Below are positions 8,420 through 17,024 of a DNA stretch of 64,000 nucleotides, one piece after another. The stretch lies in the NCBI GenBank assembly GCA_046294735.1, contig JBKBKB010000004.1, forward strand, positions 62,001-126,000, read 5' to 3'. The DNA is from 34-65-8 sp046294735 (GTDB taxonomy: Bacteria > Pseudomonadota > Alphaproteobacteria > Sphingomonadales > Sphingomonadaceae). Below the pieces are notes generated by a model. It did not search any database and was not told the DNA's origin. It saw only the letters and a list, made by a program, of their open reading frames with translations. A program made the translations under genes and the position numbers. The number at the start of each line of letters is the position of its first letter. Position 1 is the first letter of the stretch.

Positions 8420-9004
8420 ATGCAAGGCCCCATGCAAGCATCGCTCGCTGCGACAGAACTGGCTTGTCGCCGGGGCGACCGGCTGCTGTTTCGCGGGCTG
8501 TCGCTGTCCCTGAAGCCGCGCGAAGTTATCCATGTCACCGGTGCCAACGGGATCGGCAAGTCCAGCCTGCTGCGCATTCTGGGCGGATTGCTGCGCCCCT
8601 TCGCCGGCGAGGTCGCCCGTCACGGCGCGGTCGGCCTGGTGGACGAGCGGCCCGCGCTCGATCCCGACCTCCCGCTCGGGCGGGCGCTCGGGTTCTGGCG
8701 CACGCTAGATGCGGCACCAGACACGAACCTTCCCTGGCAACTCGAAGACCTGCTCGACGTGCCAGTCCGCTACCTTTCCACCGGGCAGAAGAAGCGCGCC
8801 GCGCTCGCCCGGCTCAGTGCCCAGGCCGCGCCGATCTGGTTGCTCGACGAACCGCTCAACGGCCTCGACCACAAGGGCGTGAGCATGGTCGGCGCGATGG
8901 TGGAAAGCCATTGCCGGGCGGACGGGATCTGCGTTCTTGCCTCGCACCAGCCATTCCCGCTTGACGGAATGCGGGTGCTCGATCTGGCGGAGTTTACCGC
9001 GTGA
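8420..9004 (+). CDS. ccmA: Cytochrome c biogenesis ATP-binding export protein CcmA
   Basis: The ATPase subunit of the CcmAB(C) complex that drives release of heme-loaded CcmE during cytochrome c maturation, located at the cytoplasmic side of the inner membrane. Walker A is G-A-N-G-I-G-K-S-S near residue 42; the signature L-S-T-G-Q-K-K-R and Walker B W-L-L-D-E-P follow. It is about 194 residues, usual for CcmA. Two in-frame ATGs (8420, 8432) are possible. The stop overlaps the start of ccmB by 4 bp, as in other ccm operons. ccmC, ccmD and ccmE do not follow. Confidence 0.9.
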   Translation: MQGPMQASLAATELACRRGDRLLFRGLSLSLKPREVIHVTGANGIGKSSLLRILGGLLRPFAGEVARHGAVGLVDERPALDPDLPLGRALGFWRTLDAAPDTNLPWQLEDLLDVPVRYLSTGQKKRAALARLSAQAAPIWLLDEPLNGLDHKGVSMVGAMVESHCRADGICVLASHQPFPLDGMRVLDLAEFTA

Positions 9005-9663
9005 TCCGGCTGATCGCCGCTCTGCTGTGGCGCGACTTGCTGGGCCTGCTATCTGGCGGTGGGCGTGGCGGCGCGGGGTTGCCGCTGCTGTTCTTCATCG
9101 CGGTCGCCATGCTGTTCCCGTTCGCGGTCGGGCCGGACCCCAAGTTGCTCGCCCGGACCGGCGGCGGGGTGGTGTGGATTGCTGCGCTGCTGGCGGCCAT
9201 CCTGCCGCTCGACCGGCTGGTCGCGCCCGACCTTGACCTCGGCACTTTCGACCAACTGGCGCTACGCGGGGTGTCCGAAGAACTGGCCATGGCGGTGCGC
9301 CTGCTCGCCCACTGGCTCAGCTTCGGCCCGCTCCTGCTGCTCGCCACCTTCCCCGCCTCGGCCCTGCTCGGGCTGGAGAACGAGACCACCCGCCTGCTCC
9401 TGCTCGGCCTGCTGGCGGGCACGCCGGGCCTCGCCGCAATCGGGATCATCATTGCCGCGCTGACCGCCACCTTGCGCGGGGGGGCGGCACTGTCCGGCCT
9501 GCTGCTGGTGCCGCTGGCGGTGCCAATCCTGATCTTCGGCGCAGGCAGCCTGGCGCGGAGCGATACGACCGGCATTGCGCTGGCGGGCGCCATCAGTCTC
9601 GGCCTGGTCGCGATGGCGCCGTTCGCCGCTGGCGCCGCGATCCGCTCCGCGCGTGAGCATTGA
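9001..9663 (+). CDS. ccmB: Heme exporter protein CcmB
   Basis: The membrane subunit of the CcmAB complex in system I cytochrome c maturation. Its 220 residues are mostly hydrophobic, with about six predicted transmembrane segments, and it begins I-R-L-I-A-A-L-L-W-R-D-L as CcmB proteins do. The GTG start overlaps the ccmA stop. Together with CcmC it docks the ATPase at the membrane. The expected next gene ccmC is missing; a DUF2189 gene with its own ribosome site follows after 70 bp. Confidence 0.88.
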   Translation: MIRLIAALLWRDLLGLLSGGGRGGAGLPLLFFIAVAMLFPFAVGPDPKLLARTGGGVVWIAALLAAILPLDRLVAPDLDLGTFDQLALRGVSEELAMAVRLLAHWLSFGPLLLLATFPASALLGLENETTRLLLLGLLAGTPGLAAIGIIIAALTATLRGGAALSGLLLVPLAVPILIFGAGSLARSDTTGIALAGAISLGLVAMAPFAAGAAIRSAREH

Positions 9664-9733
9664 CGGGCTTGCGTAGTGCCCGCGGTTGAGGCACCTTTCG
9701 TGTCGGGGCGTCGCGAAGAGAGAGGATACGACC

Positions 9734-10507
9734 ATGGCCACGAAGGCTCAGGTCGCGCCCGTTGCTGTCGCGCGCGACCTAACCGTTAGCGATCTGCGCG
9801 CCGCGCTTGCGGCAGGCTGGCGCGATTTTCTCGCTGCACCACTGTTCGGACTGTTCTTTGCCGGGATTTACGTCGGCGGCGGTCTGTTCCTGACTTACGC
9901 CCTGTTCGCGTGGGGCGAGGCAACCTGGCTGATCCCCGCCGCCGCCGGTTTTCCGCTGGTTGCCCCGTTCATTGCAGTCGGTCTGTATGAGGTCAGTCGG
10001 CGGCGCGAAGCTGGCCTGCCGCTTCGATGGGGCGCAGTGCTTGGTGCGCTAAGAGGACGCGGCGACGAGCAGATCCTTAGCATGGGGGTGATCGTGTTCG
10101 TCGCCTTTGGTTTCTGGCTGATGGTGGCGCATGGCATCTTCGCCATTTTCCTCGCTGAAAGCGGGATCGGTTCGGAGTCGCTGGAAGTATTCCGTACCGG
10201 GGCGGGCCTGGCCATGCTGGCCGTCGGCAGCGTGGTTGGCGGTCTGATGGCGCTCGCCTTCTATGCGATCACGGTGATGAGCCTGCCGATGCTGGTGGAC
10301 CGCGAGGTTGATTTCCTGACCGCGATCATTGTCAGCCTCGCCACCATCCGTTCCAACACCCCGGTCATGCTGGCCTGGGCAATGGTGATCGCGGCAGCGC
10401 TGTTCGTGGCGATGCTGCCGCTGTTTCTTGGCTTGCTGGTGGTCCTGCCGGTGCTGGGCCATGCCACTTGGCACCTCTACCGGCGGGTGGTGGGCGTCAC
10501 TCAGTAA
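9734..10507 (+). CDS. DUF2189 integral membrane protein
   Basis: A 257-residue inner-membrane protein with about six transmembrane segments. It matches the pattern of DUF2189 proteins (V-S-D-L-R-A-A-L-A-A-G-W-R-D-F near the N-terminus, then Y-E-V-S-R-R-R-E-A-G), whose function is not known; some are described as related to cytochrome oxidase subunits, but the link is weak. The ATG at 9734 follows AGAGAGAGG, which supports it over a longer frame. It ends 7 bp before the convergent map gene. Confidence 0.7.
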   Translation: MATKAQVAPVAVARDLTVSDLRAALAAGWRDFLAAPLFGLFFAGIYVGGGLFLTYALFAWGEATWLIPAAAGFPLVAPFIAVGLYEVSRRREAGLPLRWGAVLGALRGRGDEQILSMGVIVFVAFGFWLMVAHGIFAIFLAESGIGSESLEVFRTGAGLAMLAVGSVVGGLMALAFYAITVMSLPMLVDREVDFLTAIIVSLATIRSNTPVMLAWAMVIAAALFVAMLPLFLGLLVVLPVLGHATWHLYRRVVGVTQ

Positions 10508-10514
10508 GACGTCC

Positions 10515-11342
10515 TCAGTAAGGCGGCTTGTCGAGTCCTTTTGGGCTTTTCGTGAATATCTCGATCCCGTTTTCCGTGATGCCGAGCGAATGCTCGAACT
10601 GGGCCGAGAGCGACTTGTCCCGCGTCACCGCCGTCCACCCGTCGCCCAGCACCTTGGCCCACGGCTTGCCCAGATTGATCATCGGCTCGATGGTGAAGAA
10701 CATGCCTGGCTTCAGCAGCGGCCCTGTGCCCGCCTGCGCCGCGTGGATCACTTCGGGGGCATCATGGAACAGGCGACCGAGGCCATGGCCGCAGAATTCG
10801 CGCACCACGCCATAGCGGAACTGGCTGGCGTGGGCCTCGATCGCCGCGCCGATGTCACCCAGCCGCGCGCCGGGTTTGCCTGCGGCCTCGATCCCCAGCA
10901 TCAGGCATTCATAGGTGACGTCGACCAGCTTGCGCGCCTTGAGCGAAGGCTCCCCGGCGAAATACATCCGGCTGGTGTCGCCGTGCCAGCCGTCGAGCAG
11001 CGGAGTCACGTCGATGTTGACGATGTCGCCGTCCTTCAGCGCCTTTTCGGCGGGAATCCCGTGGCAGATCACATGGTTGATCGAGGTGCAGCAGCTATGC
11101 GTGTAGCCGCGATAGCCCAGGGTCGCCGGCACGGCTCCGGCATCGAGCATCATGCCGCGCACCTTGTCGTCGATATTCTGCGTGGTCACGCCCGGCGCGA
11201 CGAACCCAGTCAGTTCGTCAAGAATGTCTGACGCCAGCCGCCCGGCCTTGCGCATCCCCTCAAACCCATCTGGCCCATGGAGCTTGATCGTACCGTCGCG
11301 GTAGACGGTCTGGTCGCTGTCGATCACCTGATATTCGGTCAT
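10515..11342 (-). CDS. map: Type I methionine aminopeptidase
   Basis: Removes the initiator methionine from nascent proteins; essential in most bacteria. This 275-residue protein has all five metal ligands in order: N-I-D-V-T and G-D-T-S-R (aspartates), G-H-G-L-G (histidine), F-F-T-I-E-P (glutamate) and Q-F-E-H-S (glutamate), plus the substrate histidine in C-H-G-I-P. The ATG at 11342 gives the normal family N-terminus. It lies 40 bp downstream of the DUF3298-like lipoprotein gene, perhaps co-transcribed. Confidence 0.93.
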   Translation of the reverse strand: MTEYQVIDSDQTVYRDGTIKLHGPDGFEGMRKAGRLASDILDELTGFVAPGVTTQNIDDKVRGMMLDAGAVPATLGYRGYTHSCCTSINHVICHGIPAEKALKDGDIVNIDVTPLLDGWHGDTSRMYFAGEPSLKARKLVDVTYECLMLGIEAAGKPGARLGDIGAAIEAHASQFRYGVVREFCGHGLGRLFHDAPEVIHAAQAGTGPLLKPGMFFTIEPMINLGKPWAKVLGDGWTAVTRDKSLSAQFEHSLGITENGIEIFTKSPKGLDKPPY

Positions 11343-11382
11343 GCCGCGCGATGTAGCGTGGACCGAGCCGAATTGCGAGGGT

Positions 11383-12207
11383 TCAGCGCTTCGCAGAAAA
11401 GGCAGCGCGGTATGGCGGTTTGACGGCCGCAAGGATCGCGGCATTGACCGGAAGGTCAACCTCGTAATCACCTTCGGCGTAGGCACCCGCGACATAGGGC
11501 CCGTAGTAGAACCCGAGCCGGTCGAAAGCCTTGCGGCTCGACGATCCCACGAACAGGATGACCGACTCCATATCGGGGCAATCTTCCGACCATTCGCTGC
11601 TGCCTTCTGGCACCTGCGCACCGCGGCGCTTGGCACGCTGGGCATTGAGCATACGACAGCGCGCCGACGCGGTCGCTTTCTCCAGCGCAGCAAGGTCAAA
11701 CATGTCCTTCGGATCGAACGACTTGCCAGCTTCCCGATCCCATATCATTGCGCTCCGGCCATAATTGCCGTGGGCCCCGCCGGTGTAGGCCGCCATGTTG
11801 GACGAAAGGCTGAGAAACCGTTGCAAGTCCGCAACCACCTTCCATTCGACCGATAGGCTGTTGTTGCGGCAGGATACAGCGTCCGCCGGACAGTCAGCCA
11901 ACGCGCTGAGCCAGTCCTGCTTTTGGCTGGCAAGATCTTCGGCGATCCTGGCCTTGAACTGGCGCACCAGCCCGGGCTCGCGGCTGACTTCCCCTGGCCA
12001 GCTGTAGGAATACTCGCGCGCGCCGCCATCCTTCTGATCGTTGTCGGTCAAGGCGAAGGGCCTGGCTTCGGATGCGTCGGGCGCCGGTGCGCCCTGCTGC
12101 GCCGGCGCTGCGGCCTGCGCCACTCCGGTCTTCTCGCGATACGCGTCTGCATCGCTGCAGGCCGCACTCGACAGCGCAAGGGAAATCAGGAACAGGGTCT
12201 TGTGCAT
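11383..12207 (-). CDS. DUF3298-like lipoprotein
   Basis: A 274-residue lipoprotein: the signal ends S-S-A-A-C at about residue 17 after a hydrophobic core. The central region contains Y-T-G-G-A-H-G-N-Y, then W-D-R-E-A-G-K-S-F and D-M-F-D, the hallmark of DUF3298 domains paired with DUF4163. Role unknown. It resembles, but is not a close copy of, the exported protein at 6964-8070, so the region carries two diverged relatives. The ATG at 12207 gives a shorter and cleaner signal than one 12 bp earlier. It is divergent from the aminopeptidase gene across 41 bp. Confidence 0.6.
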   Translation of the reverse strand: MHKTLFLISLALSSAACSDADAYREKTGVAQAAAPAQQGAPAPDASEARPFALTDNDQKDGGAREYSYSWPGEVSREPGLVRQFKARIAEDLASQKQDWLSALADCPADAVSCRNNSLSVEWKVVADLQRFLSLSSNMAAYTGGAHGNYGRSAMIWDREAGKSFDPKDMFDLAALEKATASARCRMLNAQRAKRRGAQVPEGSSEWSEDCPDMESVILFVGSSSRKAFDRLGFYYGPYVAGAYAEGDYEVDLPVNAAILAAVKPPYRAAFSAKR

Positions 12208-12248
12208 CACATCATCCATTGCCGCGCTTTTCCGGAGACCTGCCTGTT

Positions 12249-13637
12249 ATGGCCGACAAGACACCGCTTATCCAGCCTGACCGGGGCCAGGACGCGATAA
12301 CCATCCATCTGGTCAACAAGGACGGCTTTACCGACTGGTCAAAGTCGCTCTCAACCGGGCAACGTGCGGCACTCGCAGCGCAAAAATTCGATGGCAGCGC
12401 CTTTCAAGTCGGGATCGTGCCCGATGGCGATGAATGGTTCGCGGTCGGCGGCGTGGCCAACCCGGCGAACCTGTCAAGCTGGTGCCTTGCCAGACTCGCC
12501 GAGGCGCTGCCCGAAGGCACCTATCGCTTGGCCAGTGGCGATCCAGGCCGGGCGATGCATGGCTGGTTGACGGCGCAGCATCGGTTTACCCGCTACAAGG
12601 AAGCAAAGGATGCGGCCGGCCCGCGGGTGCTGCTGACCGCCGAGGTCAAGGCGATTGATGCGGCGCTGGCCGAAGCAAGCGCAGTCACGCTGGTCGCTGA
12701 TCTGGTCAACACCCCGGCAGAGGACATGGGCCCGGCGGCACTGGAGGACACCGCCGAGGCCATCGCCAGGCGCCACAGTGCATCGGTCAAGGTCGTCAAA
12801 GGCGACACGCTGGAGAAAGAATACCCGATGATTCATGCGGTCGGCCGTGCGGCTAGCCGCCACCATGCACCGCGTCTAATCCGGTTCGAATGGGGCAAGG
12901 ACAGCGACCCGCTGGTGGCGATTGTCGGCAAGGGAGTGTGCTTCGATTCCGGCGGGCTCGACATCAAGCCGGCTTCGGGCATGCTGCTGATGAAGAAGGA
13001 CATGGGCGGCGCGGCGCATGCCCTTGCACTCGCTGACCTCGTGATGGGGGCTCGGCTGCCGGTCCGGCTGCATGTGCTGGTTCCGGCGGTGGAGAATGCG
13101 ATTGCCGGGAATGCCTTCCGCCCTGGCGACGTTCTGCGTAGCCGTCAGGGACTGACGGTTGAAATCGGCAACACCGACGCCGAGGGGCGGCTGGTGCTGG
13201 GCGATGCGCTGACGCGGGCAAGCGAGGACAATCCGGACCTGATCATCGATTTCGCCACCCTGACCGGCGCGGCGCGCGTTGCGCTGGGGCCGGATCTGCC
13301 CGCACTGATGACCCGGCGTGACGAAACCGCCGAGGCCTTGCTGGCATCAGGCCTGGCCGCCGATGACCCGTGCTGGCGGATGCCTCTGCACGACGCCTAC
13401 CGCGAATGGCTGGCATCAGACATCGCCGATACCAACAACACCCACTCCACCGGCTTTGCCGGGGCCAGCGTGGCGGGCCTGTTTCTCGACCGGTTCGTCG
13501 GCGAAGGGATCGACTGGGCCCACTTCGATACCTTCGCGTGGCGTCCTGCGGCGAAACCCGGACGCCCAAAGGGCGGGGCGGCACTGGGCCTGCGGGCAGC
13601 CTTCCATATGCTCAAGGGCCGCTATGGTAACGCCTGA
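12249..13637 (+). CDS. Leucyl aminopeptidase (M17 family)
   Basis: A cytosolic metallo-aminopeptidase, 462 residues, with the M17 catalytic C-terminal domain. Visible motifs: N-T-P-A-E-D near residue 156, V-G-K-G-V-C-F-D-S-G-G (metal lysine and aspartate), M-L-L-M-K-K-D-M-G-G, and the signature N-T-D-A-E-G-R-L. It resembles the PepB-like sphingomonad form. The ATG at 12249 follows a region without a strong ribosome site; an alternative longer frame runs into the opposite gene and is not credible. A stand-alone SH3 gene follows after 69 bp. Confidence 0.9.
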   Translation: MADKTPLIQPDRGQDAITIHLVNKDGFTDWSKSLSTGQRAALAAQKFDGSAFQVGIVPDGDEWFAVGGVANPANLSSWCLARLAEALPEGTYRLASGDPGRAMHGWLTAQHRFTRYKEAKDAAGPRVLLTAEVKAIDAALAEASAVTLVADLVNTPAEDMGPAALEDTAEAIARRHSASVKVVKGDTLEKEYPMIHAVGRAASRHHAPRLIRFEWGKDSDPLVAIVGKGVCFDSGGLDIKPASGMLLMKKDMGGAAHALALADLVMGARLPVRLHVLVPAVENAIAGNAFRPGDVLRSRQGLTVEIGNTDAEGRLVLGDALTRASEDNPDLIIDFATLTGAARVALGPDLPALMTRRDETAEALLASGLAADDPCWRMPLHDAYREWLASDIADTNNTHSTGFAGASVAGLFLDRFVGEGIDWAHFDTFAWRPAAKPGRPKGGAALGLRAAFHMLKGRYGNA

Positions 13638-13706
13638 AACTTGCCGTTTGGCGCGAACGCGGATAAGCGCGCGCCACCACTGTGTCATCGGGGCAACGGG
13701 TTTAGC

Positions 13707-14045
13707 GTGAACGAGAAGCCGGACTATCATGTGCCAGACGGGCAGCTCTCGCTGTCAGGCCCGGTGGTGCGTCCGGACGGAACCGGCCTGCCGATCCGGG
13801 GCGACCTGGCCCATATCGCGCTGGCTGAACGCTATCTGGTATCGAGCTACGCCATTCCACTGCAGCGGATCGTTGGCCGCACCGAAACCTTGCGTGCCGC
13901 TCCTCATGCTGACGCTGAGACAGTGACGGACTTGGTGCGGGGCACCCGGTTCGAAGTGCTGGACCTGGGCGGAAGCTGGGTCTGGGGCTGCCTCGGCCCG
14001 GACGGGCCGAGCGGCTACCTGCCGCTCGAAGCACTGGACCGATAA
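13707..14045 (+). CDS. Stand-alone SH3-like protein (NlpC/P60 N-terminal region only)
   Basis: A 112-residue protein that matches only the N-terminal bacterial-SH3 part of sphingomonad NlpC/P60 (C40) peptidases: R-G-D-L-A-H-I-A-L-A near residue 28, then L-R-A-A-P near 60 and W-V-W-G near 93. In the usual gene a second SH3-like region and the Cys-His catalytic domain follow; here translation stops and argC begins 7 bp later. No signal peptide is seen. The gene may be a true truncation fixed in this lineage, or a distinct wall-binding protein. The GTG start has a weak GGGGCAACGGG upstream; an in-frame TTG at 13641 is also possible. Confidence 0.6.
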   Translation: MNEKPDYHVPDGQLSLSGPVVRPDGTGLPIRGDLAHIALAERYLVSSYAIPLQRIVGRTETLRAAPHADAETVTDLVRGTRFEVLDLGGSWVWGCLGPDGPSGYLPLEALDR

Positions 14046-14052
14046 CTCCGCC

Positions 14053-14979
14053 ATGGCCGCGACGGTCTTCATTGATGGCGCTGCCGGTACAACCGGGCTG
14101 GAAATCCGCGAGCGTCTGGCCGGACGCAATGAATTCGAACTGATCGTGCTCGACGGTGCCCAGCGCAAGAGCGAGGCGGCCCGCCGCGATGCGCTCCACG
14201 CCGCCGATTTCGCAATCCTGTGCTTGCCCGACGAGGCGGCGAAGGAATCCATGAAACTGGCCGAAGGCTCAGACACCCGCGTCATCGACGCCTCCAGCGC
14301 GCACCGCGTGGCCGAGGGGTGGAGCTATGGCTTTCCCGAGCTGATCGGGCAGAATGTGATCGCCAATGCGCGGTTTGTCAGCAATCCGGGGTGCTATCCC
14401 ACCGGCTTTCTCGCGCTGGTCGCGCCGCTTGTCCGCGCCGGTCTGTTGCCCGCCGACTGGCCCTACACCGTGAACGCAGTGAGCGGCTATTCGGGCGGAG
14501 GTAATGCCCTTATTGAGCGATTTGAGCGCGATACCGACATCGCCTTTCGTGCTTACGGACTTGCACTTGGCCACAAGCATCTGGCCGAAATGCAGCGGCA
14601 TGCCGCGCTGGCTCACCCGCCCGTGTTCGCCCCGGCCGTGGTTCCTGCCCATCGCGGCATGGTGGTGGAGGTCCCGCTGCCACTGAAGGTGATCGGCGCA
14701 CCTCACCCGGACGAACTGCGCGCTTGCCTCGCGGCGTTCTACGCCAGCAGCAAGGTGGTACGGGTCGGACAGAAATCGCCGGAAGAGATCCTGCTGCACC
14801 GGCAAGAGATTTCGCACGATGATCTGACTCTTCGCGTCTTCGGTAGCGCCGATGGCACCCAGGCCCGGATGGTGGCGGTGCTCGACAACCTCGGCAAGGG
14901 TGCGTCAGGCGCGGCGATCCAGAACCTCAACATCATGTGCGGCCTGCCCGAAACTACGGGATTGCGCCTGCCTGCCTAA
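14053..14979 (+). CDS. argC: N-acetyl-gamma-glutamyl-phosphate reductase (type 2)
   Basis: Third step of arginine synthesis: NADPH-dependent reduction of N-acetylglutamyl phosphate to the semialdehyde. The protein is 308 residues, the short type-2 form. The nucleotide loop F-I-D-G-A-A-G-T-T-G lies at the N-terminus, the nucleophile is C114 in N-P-G-C-Y-P-T-G, and a catalytic histidine lies in P-A-H-R-G. No other arg gene is adjacent. The start is 7 bp after the SH3 gene's stop, so the pair is probably transcribed together. Confidence 0.92.
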   Translation: MAATVFIDGAAGTTGLEIRERLAGRNEFELIVLDGAQRKSEAARRDALHAADFAILCLPDEAAKESMKLAEGSDTRVIDASSAHRVAEGWSYGFPELIGQNVIANARFVSNPGCYPTGFLALVAPLVRAGLLPADWPYTVNAVSGYSGGGNALIERFERDTDIAFRAYGLALGHKHLAEMQRHAALAHPPVFAPAVVPAHRGMVVEVPLPLKVIGAPHPDELRACLAAFYASSKVVRVGQKSPEEILLHRQEISHDDLTLRVFGSADGTQARMVAVLDNLGKGASGAAIQNLNIMCGLPETTGLRLPA

Positions 14980-15075
14980 GAAATAGGCAATTGTTGGACT
15001 CGCTTTAGGCACGGCTTGCTGGCCCGGGCGGCTGTTACGGTTCATTTGCGTCTGCCACACGCATAGGGTCCCACT

Positions 15076-15091
15076 TGGCACGATTCTTGAT
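15076..15091 (+). promoter_or_regulatory. Putative sigma-54 promoter of glnB-glnA
   Basis: TGGCACG-N4-TTGAT matches the RpoN consensus TGGCACG-N4-TTGC[A/T] except for A in place of C in the -12 element; the GG at -24 is intact. It lies 84 bp upstream of the glnB ATG in a 195-bp intergenic stretch. Nitrogen-regulated transcription of glnB-glnA by RpoN and NtrC is well known in alphaproteobacteria, so the site is in the right place. The -12 mismatch lowers confidence. I did not find a clear paired NtrC site. Confidence 0.55.
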
Positions 15092-15174
15092 ACTTTTTAC
15101 TGTGACCATCAGAGCCGACCGTGCCGGGCCCTGCCCGCCCGCGTCGGCCATATGCGCAGGGACACCGGACCGAG

Positions 15175-15513
15175 ATGAAAAAGATCGAAGCGATCATCAA
15201 GCCGTTCAAGCTCGACGAAGTGAAGGAAGCGCTGCATGAAATCGGTGTTTCCGGCATTACTGTGACCGAAGCCAAGGGCTTCGGTCGGCAGAAGGGCCAC
15301 ACCGAGCTTTATCGCGGCGCCGAATATGTGGTCGACTTCCTGCCCAAAGTTAAGCTCGAAGTGGTGGTTGGCGATGCCCTGGCCGAACGCGTGGTCGAAG
15401 CCATTGCCGCCGCTGCCCAGACCGGCCGGATCGGAGATGGCAAGATCTTCGTGGTGCCGGTGGAAAGCGCACTGCGCATCCGTACCGGCGAGAAGGACGA
15501 CGACGCGATCTGA
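15175..15513 (+). CDS. glnB: Nitrogen regulatory protein P-II
   Basis: A 112-residue trimeric signal protein that reports glutamine, 2-oxoglutarate and ATP levels, controlling glutamine synthetase adenylylation and NtrB. It starts M-K-K-I-E-A-I-I-K-P; the T-loop contains the uridylylated tyrosine Y51 in L-Y-R-G-A-E-Y, and the C-terminal signature G-K-I-F-V-V-P-V-E is intact. The ATG at 15175 gives the universal N-terminus and length. Its product partners with glnA, 76 bp downstream, in the usual two-gene operon. Confidence 0.95.
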   Translation: MKKIEAIIKPFKLDEVKEALHEIGVSGITVTEAKGFGRQKGHTELYRGAEYVVDFLPKVKLEVVVGDALAERVVEAIAAAAQTGRIGDGKIFVVPVESALRIRTGEKDDDAI

Positions 15514-15589
15514 TCGCCGCCGCAAGCACCCCCTCAACCGTTCCCAACCCCGGCCGCGATCAGGCCGGGAATCACAAGGAAGAAACCGA

Positions 15590-16999
15590 ATGAGCAAGGC
15601 AAAGGACATCGTCAAGCAGATCAAGGAGCAGGAGATCGAATGGGTCGACCTGCGGTTCACCGACCCCAAGGGCAAGTGGCAGCACCTGACCATGGTGGCT
15701 GGCCTGCTGGGCGAGGACGAGCTCGAAGATGGCCTGATGTTCGATGGCTCCTCGATCGCCGGGTGGAAGGTGATCAACGAGAGCGACATGATCCTGAAGC
15801 CTGACCTGGACCGCGCGGTGGTCGATCCGTTCAGCGCCACCCCGATGCTGGTGCTGTTCTGCGACATCGTCGAGCCGTCGACGGGCGATCTTTACGCCCG
15901 CGACCCGCGTTCGACCGCCAAGCGCGCCGAAGCATACCTCAAGACTACCGGTATTGGCGACACAGTCTATGTCGGCCCTGAAGCTGAGTTCTTCATGTTC
16001 GACGATGTGCGCTTCGAGGACGGCTACGCTGGTTCGGGCTTCGCGATCGACGACATCGAACTGCCGACCAACACCGGCAAGGAATACGAGAGCGGCAACC
16101 TTGCCCACCGTCCGCGCGCGAAGGGCGGCTATTTCCCCGTCGCACCGGTTGACAGCGCGGTCGACATCCGCGCCGAAATGGTTTCGACCATGATCGAGAT
16201 GGGTCTGAACTGCGACAAGCACCACCATGAGGTGGCTGCGGCGCAGCACGAACTCGGCTTGACCTTCGACACGCTGGTCAAGACTGCCGACAACATGCAG
16301 ATCTACAAGTATGTCGTGCATCAGGTGGCCCATGCCTACGGCAAGACTGCAACTTTCATGCCCAAGCCGATCAAGGCGGACAACGGCAGCGGAATGCACA
16401 CCCACATGTCGATCTGGAAGGACGGCAAGCCGACCTTCGCCGGCAATGGCTATGCCGGCCTTTCGGAAACCTGCCTCTATTACATCGGCGGGGTGATCAG
16501 GCACGCCAAGGCGCTCAATGCCTTCACCAACCCGACCACCAACAGCTACAAGCGGCTGGTGCCGGGCTTCGAAGCCCCGGTGCTGCTGGCCTATTCGGCT
16601 CGCAACCGTTCGGCTTCGTGCCGTATCCCCTATGGCACTGGCGACAAAGCCAAGCGGGTCGAGTTCCGCTTCCCTGACGCGATGGCCAACCCCTACCTCG
16701 CCTATGCCGCGCTGCTGATGGCCGGGCTCGACGGGATCGTGAACAAGATCCATCCGGGCGAGGCGATGGACAAGAACCTCTACGACCTGCCCCCGGCGGA
16801 ACTGGCCGAAGTGCCGACCGTTTGCGGCAGCTTGCGCGAGGCTCTCGAAGCACTGGCGGCCGACCACGACTTCCTGCTTAAGGGAGACGTGTTCTCCAAG
16901 GACCAGATCGAAGCCTATATCGAGCTGAAGTGGGACGAAGTGTCCCGTTGGGAAACCACCCCCAGCCCGGTCGAATTCGACATGTACTACAGCAGCTGA
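15590..16999 (+). CDS. glnA: Glutamine synthetase type I
   Basis: Fixes ammonium into glutamine with ATP; a cytoplasmic dodecamer. It is 469 residues, the standard GSI length. Signatures: M-F-D-G-S-S-I near residue 48, the ATP-binding K-A-D-N-G-S-G-M-H-T-H, and the adenylylation tyrosine Y398 in N-L-Y-D-L-P-P, so activity should be controlled by GlnE and P-II. The start follows AAGGAAG. A strong terminator follows the stop, closing the glnB-glnA unit. Confidence 0.97.
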   Translation: MSKAKDIVKQIKEQEIEWVDLRFTDPKGKWQHLTMVAGLLGEDELEDGLMFDGSSIAGWKVINESDMILKPDLDRAVVDPFSATPMLVLFCDIVEPSTGDLYARDPRSTAKRAEAYLKTTGIGDTVYVGPEAEFFMFDDVRFEDGYAGSGFAIDDIELPTNTGKEYESGNLAHRPRAKGGYFPVAPVDSAVDIRAEMVSTMIEMGLNCDKHHHEVAAAQHELGLTFDTLVKTADNMQIYKYVVHQVAHAYGKTATFMPKPIKADNGSGMHTHMSIWKDGKPTFAGNGYAGLSETCLYYIGGVIRHAKALNAFTNPTTNSYKRLVPGFEAPVLLAYSARNRSASCRIPYGTGDKAKRVEFRFPDAMANPYLAYAALLMAGLDGIVNKIHPGEAMDKNLYDLPPAELAEVPTVCGSLREALEALAADHDFLLKGDVFSKDQIEAYIELKWDEVSRWETTPSPVEFDMYYSS

Positions 17000-17024
17000 C
17001 CGGCGCTCAGGACTGGAAATCGGG

